Source of the DNA: Adiantum capillus-veneris
Taxonomy: Eukaryota; Streptophyta; Polypodiopsida; Polypodiales; Pteridaceae
Direction: 5' to 3'
DNA length: 64,000 bases
Assembly (NCBI GenBank): GCA_014529385.2
Contig: CM043968.1
Span: 23,780,513 to 23,844,512 of the forward strand
Positions 10,216 through 20,449 of the stretch are shown piece after piece; the stretch's first letter is position 1; each line of letters opens with the position of its first letter. The position numbers were made by a program, and so were the translations under genes. The notes under the pieces were generated by a model, which had not been told where the DNA came from, made no database searches, and worked only from the letters and a program-made list of their open reading frames with translations.

Positions 10216-11085
10216 AGACATCCTACGCGTAGGATGTCTTTTTCATCAGAATTGGTTCATACTTGACATGCAGGTAGTGTAAGGCTCATGGAACATGGCT
10301 ATATGCTTGGATTTGAATTTGGTTATCAAAAAGTGGATTTTTTGGGCTTATTCAAGCTTTAGGTCACATTTTGGGTAGAATGTCCATCATAGGTAGCAAT
10401 TGATGTCCAAATGGGTTGAAAATTGGTATATGCACCATGGTATTGGCTCCCATGATGTCATTCCTTGCACAGAAGGCTAAATTTATGCTGGAGACATCCT
10501 ACGCGTAGGATGTCTTTTTCATTAGAATTGCATGAAACTTGTTATGTGGGTTGACAATGGCCTATGGAACATGGCCCTGTTCTTGGATTTGAATTTGGAC
10601 AAGATTTGATGCTTGTAAGGCTTTGTGAGGTGTTTTTGGGCTCAAAAAGTGTATCTTGAAGGTGTTGGGGGTCAAAAGTGATTAGAATGGCTTCAAACTT
10701 GTCATATGGGCTCTTGATGATGAGGTAATTAGATCTGGAATGATAAAACATCCCTTCCATGCCAAAAAGGTCCATTAGACATCCTACACGTAGGATGTCT
10801 ATTTCATCCTTTTTTCTCCCTGACCCCACAGATTGTTTGCTGATGTGTATGTGAGTGTGTTGTGCAAGTTTCATGAGATTTGGACAAGATTTGGTAGGTC
10901 AATGGCCCATTATTTCCTCTATGCCCTAACTTTGCGTTTTTCCATGCATATGAGGTCAAATCTGGTCCAAAAGTGATGAAACTTGGTGTATGGCTTGTAA
11001 ATGTCATTCAGAACATGTGCATGACAAAAATTGTTGAGGTTTGTGCCAAAAAGTACCCTTGAGACATCCTACACGTAGGATGTCT
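10216..11085. repeat. Tandem array (about 285 bp) centred on a palindrome
   Basis: Four copies of a 24-base palindrome (AGACATCCTACG followed directly by its reverse complement) at 10216-10239, 10492-10515, 10777-10800 and 11062-11085, giving spacings of 276, 285 and 285. The first two are perfect; the last two have ACACGT instead of ACGCGT at the centre. Flanks also repeat: TTTTTCATCAGAATTG after copy 1 and TTTTCATTAGAATTG after copy 2, then GGAACATGGC and TTGGATTTGAATTTGG in both. The repeated unit is therefore the whole segment and the palindrome is its best-kept part. Confidence 0.9.
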
Positions 11086-12600
11086 ATTGGTAATTTTTTC
11101 AGTGCTAGTGCTCCCAGTGCTTGCCCTTTGCCCCCCTAAGTCCCTTTTGAGCCTAATTTCAACAAAAAAGTCAAATGGATAGAGTATAACTCCCTGTGTG
11201 GACTTCAGAGCCTCCGAGACGTTTTCTGACTTTTGGAGTGCTTTTTGGCGATGAAATTTCTCGATGTTGGTCTCCATAGCTTCCCGATCCCTTGGGGATC
11301 CTTGCCGTATGGTTTTTGTCGACCTTGGCTTCACCGGAGCTCCATTTGGCAATTTGTCGCTCTAGAAGCACCCGTGGTTGCGTTTACATACGTTTGATGA
11401 TTTGTGGTGGTCTTCCACCATAGGACTTGGTTGTTGATGGTCTAGGAAAGCCGCTCGTGAAGTTTGGTGGCAAACGGACTTGCGGTTTTTGGCCACAAGT
11501 ACATTTTGACGCTTTATGTGTCTGATGTCGTTTCTGAGGTTTAGTGCCGCTTCGGGTCACTTTTTTGGTCATGCGGGTCATATAGACTTGTCGAGCATGT
11601 CTAGATGCTTCTACCCATGAATTTTGGTAGCATTTGGTCGCCGTTTCGCCGATTTCCCATTTGGTGGCCTCTTGCGGGTTTCTGGGAATTAGGGTTTTCC
11701 CGATGGTTTCCCACTGCCTTTTGGCTATCCAGGACTGGTCTCCTAGACTAGGGTAAGCTGCTGATGAAGTCTTGTTGCTTTCGGGTTAGCCGTTAGGCCG
11801 TTGTCTCTACTTGCAGGTCTCTACCGCTCGCTTTGTGTGTGACCCCTATGCTAGTTTTCGCGACATAACGACAAACATGCGCGAAAAGATCAAGGTGGTG
11901 AGCCTACCTCTCATGTCTGGAGCTCGTCGGGTAGTCGTGTGCGTCGTAGAAGCTGCTAGAAAGTCGATCTGCTCTAGGTGGCAGAAGCTTTCTCCACAAA
12001 GTCAATAGTGAAAATGAGCTAAAAATGGGGTGAAAATTTCTTATAATGGAGGTCCCCGAACCACTTTTCATGAAATTTGACATGTGCTTCTATCTTCTTG
12101 CAAGATGCGGTTTAGGCTCAAAAATTTCTTGATTTGGACTCCGTTTGCTCTATTTACCAGAAATTTGGCATTTCGGTCAAAACCTGGCCAAAACACGCTT
12201 TCCGCTCCAGTCTCATAATTGCACCCCCACTGTACCATAGGTTGTCCTATAGTCACTGATCATCACCATGTTTTTTGTTTTTCATTACGATTGTTTTTCA
12301 CCTGCTTTTTGTATTTTTGAATTTTTTCTGCCAAAAATTAGCAAAATTAAAAGGAAAATAGCAAATCAAACCTAGAAAATCCCCAAAAATCATTATAAAT
12401 CACAAACATCACCGCAACACATTATATACACTCACATGCAATTTTTATGGCCGGATTTCTCCGTTTTACCAATATTTTACCCGAAAAATGTCTATTTCTA
12501 CTTATATACACACACTTAGGGGCTTGATTTGGCGTTTGGCCCCATATACCTATAGATACATACTGTATAAGGGCATATGTGCTTGGGTTACTCCAGAAAA

Positions 12601-12684
12601 TTTCGCAATCAAACAACAACCCTTAAAATTTCGCAATCAAACAACAACCCTTAAAATTTCGCAATCAAACAACAACCCTTAAAA
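12601..12684. repeat. 28-bp minisatellite, three copies
   Basis: TTTCGCAATCAAACAACAAC followed by CCTTAAAA is repeated three times without a difference (12601, 12629, 12657). It lies in the Gy2 spacer. Confidence 0.95.
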
Positions 12685-13126
12685 TAGTCGAAAATCATGC
12701 CCTTTTTTGTTGTTTCTGTCATTGGTTCCGCATTTGAGAGTGCCTCTAGAATGCCTACCCCCCTCCTAGCCGGAGTCCTCCCGGACGACAAGGTTTCGCC
12801 TCGGAGTATGTGCCGTGCATAGGTTGAAAAAGTTGTGCTAATGCTTGGCCGATTAATGTGGCCCTATTTTATGCATACTCGGTCAATGCATGGAAAAATT
12901 AATGCTGTGCAAGAGAAGGGAATAAGAAAAATTCTTATTGGCATTCGCCGTCGAGGTTTCCTACTTTCTTTGTAAGTAACAGCTGTAACTCTACTGCTCT
13001 CTGTTTAATTGTTTTTTTGGCAAGAAGCAATTGCTTTGCCGACACTGTTGATGGAGTCGTAGCTGTGTCTAAAGATAGAATTGGCTGGGATGTAATGGCT
13101 ATGAGCCTTATGGCTATGGCTTTTCA

Positions 13127-14164
13127 CTAGTATTTTGTTGCTGTCGATTTTTGTAGATGGTTTGGCTCTTTCTTGTTTGCCACTGGTTTGTCTTTCATCG
13201 GCATCCACATATGTCGGTTCTCCTCTTTGAAATGCAGTTGTCGGCCTTCCATTGTTGCTTGTACTGCATGTAGTTGCTTTTGCTTTGGTATCCAAATGTG
13301 AGTGACATTTGGGTTATGGCTAAGCATTTTCTTTGGGATCCACATTCGTTTTATGCCCTTGGTTTGGGGTTGAACCGTCTACTTTGTTGGAATCCGTTTG
13401 TTACATTGTTGTTTTTTTGCCATTGCATTTCTATCCTTCCGCATCCATACTTGTTTACCTTGTTTTGGTAGCCTAGATTTTTGCATTGTGGCCGGTGACC
13501 TCATCTGTCTGTAATTAGCATGGTTGGCTTTTACCTGATATTTGGTCTCGGGTTTCGTGTTGTTCATTGATGGAATTCGTGTTTTTGGCTCTGTTGCCAG
13601 TGATTGCATGGCTTGCAGTTGATCATGATGGTATTGCTAAGCAAAAGCTATCACCTAATGTTCATTTTCATGTTGAATTTTGACCGCCTTTGCTTTCCAA
13701 TCTATGTGCACATTGTATGCTTTTTGCTAAGGTTGCCCTAGCATCATTGGGTGTTGTGTGCTTTCATTTGTCACCACATAGAATTTGTGTGGATAAATAT
13801 ATTGATGTAGCTGTACATGCAATATAGTCCATGCCAATGTTGTCAATGGGTGTGATGTGCTACTTTCCGGCACTTGGGGAGTAGGATGAAGTTGATCTGT
13901 GACTGTGAGCTGTTGGTATAATCCGTAAGAGATCAAATTTGTTTGAGCACCCGAATCAAGCAAAGCTGTTGATCCCACTTGATTTTTTCCCACTTTGACC
14001 GCAATTATTGGCTCCACTGTTTCCTCCTCCAACTCAGTCAGTCGAATGGCATTGATTCGCAATGGTGCTCCACTTTTTTGTTGTTGTCGCAGAAGCCGTC
14101 TTTTTGCAATGAGTTCTTGTGCTTCGGCTTGAGCTTCCTCCCTTACTCTCTCTTTTTCCTTCAT
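13127..14164 (-). pseudogene. Gy2 second retropepsin-like domain with W-P-K tail
   Basis: Immediately after the integrase C-terminal domain, one frame runs from MKEKERVREEAQAEAQELIA (14164) through INAIRLTELEEETVEPI to STALLDSGAQTNLISYGLY, a D-S-G retropepsin loop, and MMLGQP, the C-terminal LG loop, where a TAG replaces the expected Trp; AYNVHIDW follows. The frame, with four more TAG stops, then carries repeated VWMRK, MWIPK, IWIPK and MWMPM motifs to 13127. Gy3 has the same arrangement at 48960-49814. A second protease downstream of integrase is not usual for Ty3/gypsy. Its function is unknown; it might process the extra ORF product. Confidence 0.75.
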
Positions 14165-14701
14165 TCATTGTTTTCCTTGATGAATTTGTTGGAGCATCTC
14201 CTGTGTGAGTGGTAGATGATACCTCCTCAATCGACATCCACTAATCCAGTTTGGCATTTCTTCACCTGCTAATGTAGCAAGCTTGACAGCTCCACTTTGT
14301 GATAAATCACTAATCACAAATGGTCCCAGTCCTCGCTTTTTAAGTTTTTTGGCATGTTGTTTTAAGGTATAAACAAGTACGTAATCACCTGTTTTAAACT
14401 CTTTGGTACGCACATGCTTGTCAAAAAATTTCTTTTGTCTTCTCTTTTTAGCATAGATTGACGCGACAGCTCGTAAGCGGAGTTCGTCTAGCTTTTCAAG
14501 ATCATCAATCCTTGAAGAGAGCTCACGCCCTGTCCATTCCAAGCTTGTTGCTACTCGTAGAGTTGGGATTAAAATCTCTATGGGTAGTATAGCATTTAGG
14601 CGAAACACCATGTTGTATGGTGTTGTTCCTATTGATGTTTTGTAAGCTACCCTGTATGCCCATAGTGTTGAGTGTAGCTGCTGATCCCAATCTGTTCTTG
14701 A
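14165..14701 (-). pseudogene. Gy2 integrase C-terminal domain
   Basis: After a TAG at about 14700 the frame reads WAYRVAYKTSIGTTPYNMVF, then ILPIEILIPTLRVA, a helical linker, KFFDKHVRTKEFKTGDYVLVY and GPFVISDLSQSGAVKLATLAG. This is the standard SH3-like DNA-binding tail of gypsy integrases. There is no chromodomain after it; the second protease follows directly. Confidence 0.85.
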
Positions 14702-15117
14702 TTATAATACTATTTTGGTGAGAACCGTGCATAGTGTTTTATTTGTGGCCTCAGCTTGCCCATTGGCCTGTGGATGGTATGGTGCTGATTTCCTATGTAT
14801 GACCATGAATTCCTCTAGCAGATATTCAATGACTTCATTGAGAAAATGTGTTCCACGGTCACTGACAATTTCTATTGGTAACCCGTAACGTACAAAAACA
14901 TTCTCATACAAAAATTGTGCCGTGGTGCGTGCATCAGCTTTTTGTGTTGCTTTGGCTTCGACCCATTTTGTGAGATAGTCCGTGGCCACAATGATATATT
15001 GGGTATGGGTGCGATATGCAGGGGGTGATATAGGTCCCACAAAATCAATGCCCCACTTTGCAAATGCTCTTGCCCCCATCATTGGCCGTAATGGCATCTC
15101 GTCTCTTTTTATTGGTA
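14702..15117 (-). pseudogene. Gy2 integrase catalytic core (DD35E intact)
   Basis: RNase H-fold integrase that joins element cDNA to chromosomal DNA. The catalytic residues are present: Asp in WGIDFVGP, Asp in IVSDRGTHF and Glu in GQAEATNK, with 35 residues between the second Asp and the Glu, as in the family. The N-terminal HHCC finger precedes it (15118 and up). The frame is open to the TAG near 14700. Marked broken because gag-pol as a whole has several stops and frameshifts. Confidence 0.88.
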
Positions 15118-15868
15118 TCTTTGTGCGTTGACATGCATCACAACGCTTTACAAACTCTTCGACATCCATGTGCAATGTAGGCCACCAAATTCCTGCGATT
15201 AAGACAATTTTTGCCGTCTTATCGCCCGAAAAATGGCCTCCACTTATTCCGCTATGTGCATGTTCTAAAATCAGCAGGTATTCTCTTTCACTTGCACAGA
15301 TTCACTTCCACAGATTCGCTTTCACTTGCACAGATTCTAAGTTGCTTGTCCTTCCCCCGCTTATAGAGTTGATTCTCAATTAACTGAAAGTCACCAGCTT
15401 CCAGCTCTATAGCTTTTTCCCGTGCTCTTGTGATGTTCTCAGGGAACGTCCTGATGCTTAAGAAGTCAATGATATATTGACTCCATGCAGGTGCTATGTT
15501 TACTTGAAACAAAGTTGCGTGGTCCACTAGTCGTTTGGCACTACATACTGTACAACTGGTAAGATAGGAATGTGTGTACGCATACATAGTTGGCCAATAA
15601 ACCCCTAACTGTTTCAGTCTCTGGTGTGTTTTCACTGTTGAACAATGAAATGCACAACCCTGGACATGTGCCTCTTCAAGGTAGCACTCGAATTCTTCCA
15701 GATTTATACATAATCGTAGGATTAGGTCAGATCCAAGATGATACAGCCGTCGTGCTATCAACTGGAAGTTTTTTATTTGTCGAATTGTTTGCTGTTTGGA
15801 TCTGCATTCCGTATTATCAAACTCACTTCCGAAGGAAAGAATGCTAACAATTTCCTGAGACCATTTGG
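15118..15868 (-). pseudogene. Gy2 duplicated HHCC zinc-finger modules
   Basis: Two similar modules follow RNase H in series. Module 1 (15868 to 15536): VPKWSQEIVSIL, ARRLYHLGSDLILRLCI, EEAHVQGCAFH, GVYWPTM, CTVC. Module 2 (15490 to 15118): APAWSQYIIDFL, ENQLYKRGKDKQLRICA, EHAHSGISGGHFSGDKT, GIWWPTL, CDACQ. Each has the His-His-Cys-Cys set of the integrase N-terminal finger. Ordinary gypsy elements have one. Within module 2 a short internal duplication (about 15287-15340, TGTGCAAGTGAAAG twice) shifts the frame. Gy3 has the same two modules, so the duplication predates their split. Confidence 0.82.
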
Positions 15869-17498
15869 GTACCATTTCAATGTTGAAAAGATAAGCATCT
15901 GGTATGTCATCATCTACTCCTTCAGGAGCTTCCCCGTTGTGTATCCTTGAAAGATGATCTGCTCGCAGATGGGTTTTACCCTTTTTGACCACCACTGTGA
16001 AGTCAAATTCTAGCAATCTAATAAACCAGCGTACGATTCTCCCTGTATTGCAAGGTTTATTTACTAGGTACAAAAGAGCTTGATGATCCGTGAAGAACAC
16101 AAATTTGTTTGCAAGCAAATAATGCCGAAATTTTTTTACAGCATAAATCATTCCTAACCCTTCCCTCTCGGTGGTTGTGTAGTTCTTTTCTGCACTGTTT
16201 AACTGTCGGCTCGCATAGCAAATCGGAAAATCCATTGTTCCGTCTCCAGGTTGAGCTAGAATACTTCCAATGGCATATGCTAAAGCATCAATGTGCACAT
16301 GGAATATCTTTTCCCAATCTGGTGCCTTTAGTACAGGTGCTGATATAAGGTTTTCCTTCAGCTTTTGGAATGAAATTTCACACTCCTCGGTCCACTCAAA
16401 ATTGACTAGCAAATGATACAAAGGTTGTGCGATAACCGCATACATGTATATGAACCTTCGATAATAACCGTAGTGTCCCATGAAGGATTGCACTTGCTTC
16501 CCATTAGTAGGCCTGGGCAGGTCTACAATGACTTTGACTTTGTCTAGGTCTGTGTTTATGCCATTTCTTGAGACAATGTGTCCTAAGATTCGTCCTTGCT
16601 TAACCATAAATACACACTTTTCCAGGTTAAGGCAAATTCGATATGTCTTGCACTTTTCAAAGACCTTTTGCAAATGGTCCATATGATCGTCTCGCAGAAG
16701 AGAGTGCACACATAGGTCATCCATGTAAATTTCTAAGAATATTCTTAGGTATTCCTTGAATGCGTGAGTCATTAACCTCTGGAAAGTGGCTGGTGCATTA
16801 GTTAAGCCAAATGGCATAACTCGATACGCATAAATCCCCCATTCTGTGGCAAACGTTGTTTTGTGTTGATCTTCCCGTGCTATTGCCAGTTGGTTGTATC
16901 CTGAAAACCCATCCAGAAAGGAATAAGCCCGTTTCTCGGCCACTCGCTCAAGTACATGTTTTGTGATTGGCAAGGGATAATTATCCCTTATGGTTGCTGC
17001 ATTCACCTTCTTGAGGTTTACACACACTCGTAGTTTTCCATTCTTTTTGGGAACTACCACAATGGGCGACACCCAATCTGTATGTTCAATCTCATAGATG
17101 AATTCCGCTTCCATCAGTTTATCAATTTCTTCTTTGATTCATTTAGCAAATGTGTCATTATGTGTATAAGGACGTTGTTTGCTAGGTTTTGCATCCGATT
17201 TCAAAGGAATTGTATGCTGGCATATCATTGGATAAACTCCTTTGAGGTCTTTGTAGGACCAAGCGAACACATCTTTATACTTCTTGAGAAGTTGTTTTAG
17301 CTGTGCTTCCTCCTCAGGCTCTAAATCATTAGCTATATAGACCGGCTGAGTCTTTTCACCTGGTTCTGCGAGGTCTATCTTTTTTGCATTTTCAGGCCCA
17401 TCGTAAGATTCTTGGTTGGTTCTCTCCCTGATTGGTGGTGTCATGATGATTTTTTTGTCCTGGATAGTAAAGTGCCGATAGTGTGATAGTACGTTCAT
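15869..17498 (-). pseudogene. Gy2 reverse transcriptase and RNase H
   Basis: RT: SPIVVVPKKNGKLRVCVNLK, YSFLDGFSGYNQLAI with catalytic Asp, [17 protein letters not shown], and the active site YMDDLCVHS. The connection contains GHIVSRNGI and FMGHYGYYRRFI. RNase H: HVHIDALAYAIGSILAQ, TEREGLGMIYAVKKFRHYLL, FTDHQALLYLVN and HLRADHLSRI. The frame is open from 17114 to 15288, with a TGA at 17139 just upstream, in the linker DTFAK-IKEEIDKLMEAEF. It converts element RNA to cDNA in the particle. Confidence 0.92.
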
Positions 17499-18939
17499 GT
17501 TCCCCTTTTCTGACTCCCCTTTACCATCACTATGTTCTTCAGTAGTCCATATCTCTCTCAGAGACCGTTTCAGTTCTTGGTCGTTTGTTGTTTCTCTTTT
17601 TGATTTTTCAGATTCTTGTGATTTTGTTTCGGTTTTAGCTTTTCGTACCTGTTTTGTTTCCTCTCGCGTTCTTTCTTTTCAATTTTTTGAGAATTTTCCT
17701 GATATTTGATCTTTCACACAATCCTCTGCTTTTACAAGCATCAAATAGTGAGTTTTACCTTTTATCCTGGGCATCAGGTTCTCTCTCGCTTTGTTTCCTG
17801 CTCTTTTCCTCTTATGGCGTTCTTGGCGTCTAGGGTGTTGATTAACAAAATCATAAAACTTGATATTCTCGGCTTCATTCCCACGCTCACTTGAGGTGTC
17901 TGAATACTCATTATCTGCATCATCATTTACTTCCAAATGTTTAGAGGAGTTGTAAAACTCTTCTTGTTCCGGAGGTTCTGCCGTCTCTTTTTCTGGTACA
18001 ACGCTTTACCATGTAATAGGGTAGCACATCATAGCCCTCCTTATCGCAATATTTTGTTGTTGGACTGTTGGTAATGGTATAGACATCCAATGTTGCCAGT
18101 ATGTGTTCCCATTCTAGAGGTTCCAAGGCATCTTCAGGGAAAGGTTCCGGAATATACTCCTTGTCCTCAATTGCTCTTTCTAAGACGCATTCCTCTTTTC
18201 TTAAGCTTCCACAATGTGAAGCTCCGCACATCCGTAGCTCTTTTGGTTTCCCTAACCATGCTGGTAGTTTCGATCCTGCTACTGTAGCCGAATCAAACTC
18301 TTCCAGTGGTGTTTGGTTTACATCTTTGTAACTATGGTCTTTAAGGTGTATTTTAGTTGTCGTCTCGCCATGTCTGAGGTATATGTGGTCATAACCCCAA
18401 TCTTGGACCATCTTCAATTGTCGCATGAATGGTCGTCCCAAGATGATCTCATAATTGTTCTTTTTGTCGAAATCGACTATTGCAAATGTATGCTCATACT
18501 CGATTCCGCACGAAGTGACAATTACTTTTTCTAAGAGTCCTACAGGCTTTTCCATGAACCCATCTGCCAATTGCAGTTTCATTCTGGTAGCCCTCAAAGT
18601 TGGTTTTCCCCATTTTTTCCAGATTTCTTTGGTGGCGATAGCAACCTCCGCTCCACTGTCAAGAATAGCCTTGGAAACTACTCCTTGGAATTCTACCGGT
18701 AGCGTGGTGTTCCTGTCTTCTCCCTCGCAATATTCTCCAACCTTATTCAATGGTATTGGCCTAGTGTTTAGATTAGGCCTGTCCAACTCCCTGATCCCTT
18801 CTTGTAGCTTCAAGGTGGGGTCTTTCACTCCAAATTTTTCTAGGCATTTTCCCGCTGTGGTCCACATGTTTGGCCTTAACCTTAGGAGTTCTGCTAACGT
18901 GATTGTGCATGCCACCGGGGTGGATAACAACTCAATCAA
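17499..18939 (-). pseudogene. Gy2 first aspartic protease and PR-RT linker
   Basis: The retropepsin has VVSKAILDSGAEVAIATKEI (D-S-G) and NNYEIILGRPFMRQ, preceded by a conserved block TRPIPLNKVGEY also present in Gy3. A conserved tail follows: FDSATVAGSKLPAWLG, MCGASHCGSLRKEE. A one-base frameshift near 17995 and a TGA near 17680 lie in the acidic and lysine-rich linker to RT. The Gy3 counterpart is at 44146-45476. Confidence 0.88.
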
Positions 18940-18999
18940 TCCTTACGAATCCATCACCTTGTTAGAAGAAAGTCTTTGAGATGGAATTTCTCTCACTTC

Positions 19000-20449
19000 C
19001 AACTTAGATTCGTACTCTCCCAGGTAAGAGGGTAAAGTTCTCAAAGAGTCTGGTTGGTTGTGCCCCGAACTAATAGATCCTTGGTCTCCCCCTTGTGAAT
19101 GTATCTCAAGGTCCATCTACGATCTTGCCTTAAATTCTTCAATAGGAGGTAAGATCACATTCTTTTCTTTTCTCGCGCTATTCATGGGGTTACTCATCCT
19201 ATTAGCCTCATTGGCCTCATGGATTTGCTTCCACAGATCATCTAGACCGTTACTGTCCTTACCCATTTCTGCCAATATTTTAGGCTGGAACCCGTCACTT
19301 GCCGCATCAATGGTATTTGGCACTATGATAGGCTCTCCTATGGACTCATATTCATTAGTGAGTCTTTCCTTTGTTTCCTCATGTTTCTCTAATGTTGGTT
19401 GGATAGGGGTTGGAGTTGGTGCTTCGTGACAATTTGCAGGTTTACCCAGCGGTTCTTCCATCAATGATTGAGCCGTCTCAATCATCTTTTTACACATATC
19501 CAACCTCTATTTTTCTATTTCTGCATATATGGATAAGTCATCCACCTTTGCTCCTGGGTTTGGTTCTTTTTAAGTCGAGCTTCATAAGCTTTTAGAAGCG
19601 CATCTAACTGCTCGTTTACCTTGTCTGCCAGTACAGATCCTCCTGATCCTGCACTTTTGGGTTCTTCTATTTCCTTGGGTGCTATGGCTGCTGTGGTGTG
19701 TGAGCTTAAGCTAGCTAGATCCTCTAACCGCTCCAATCTGTTCTTTGTATGCTTCAACTCCTCGGATAGGGCTGTTTGCTCTCGTTCTTTCCTAGCTTTT
19801 CTACACGTCTTTCTAGCTTTCCAAGTGCTTCTCTGATTTTTCGTTTCTGAACTTTGGGCATCGGTTTTTGGTTCAACTATGGGTTCGTTCGTCCTTCTTT
19901 GGGCTTGGGCTCGTGTTACCGCCTGAATAGATATGATTATTTCATTTTCCGATCCTCCACTGGAAGGTAATGTTTCTAACATGTTCAAGGTGGTTTTTGC
20001 TCCTTTGCTCGGGTTTTAGGGCAATCGGGAATCAAGTGAGTAATTCCACATTCTGGGCAATATGCATTGACTCTAATGATTTCATCATGAGGACAGTCTC
20101 TCAACCAATGGTCTCCTCCACACTTGTAACAGGGTCCCTTGGGTTGTTGAGGTGCTCCTTGAGCCCCTCTTTGTTGGTAAGCATGTCTCTGTCCGCCCAT
20201 GCCTCCATTGGCTATGAACATCAGTGTTCGTTCATCTAAGCTATATCTTCATTCTCTTGCAGCCTGTGCAGCAGTTGGTGGTCCTTGATTCCCCATCATG
20301 CTCCATGGTTCTGGTGTCGAGGGTTCTTCCGGTGGATAATAGACAGGATTTGCCGCATATCCATTGGGATCTTCATAATAAGCATGCATAGGCACCAAAG
20401 CCTTTTCTTCTGATTCAGTTACTGTTGGTGTGTATCTGATACCAACTGG
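19000..20449 (-). pseudogene. Gy2 gag C-terminus: two zinc knuckles and linker
   Basis: Two knuckles near 20100-20000: CYKCGGDHWLRDC and CPECGITHLIPDC, both CX2CX3HX4C, one residue shorter than the usual CX2CX4HX4C. Then a basic, coiled-coil-like linker (19515-19988; VTRAQAQRRTNEP, ERLEDLASLSSH) and 19117-19503 (CKKMIETAQSLMEE). The counterpart in Gy3 has ITRAQAKKKKRKSS. Frame changes near 19985 and 19510, and stops at about 20245 and 20447, break the region. Confidence 0.75.

Larger units (their letters stand above)
10051..13126. other. Gy2 spacer between second protease and extra ORF
   Basis: Three kilobases without a coding frame I can support. It contains the palindrome array (10216-11085), a 28-bp minisatellite (12601-12684), and stretches at about 11950-12160 that align with 57260-57450 of Gy4, for example CTCAAAAATTTCTT followed by a CTCCGTT/TTCCGTT block. 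It sits where a second promoter, splice acceptor or leader for the extra ORF would be expected; none was identified. Confidence 0.6.

Noticed and set aside
10216-11085. Regular spaced palindromes as a CRISPR array.
   Set aside because: The period is about 285 bp, flanks also repeat, and there are no unique short spacers. It is retroelement DNA in a eukaryote.
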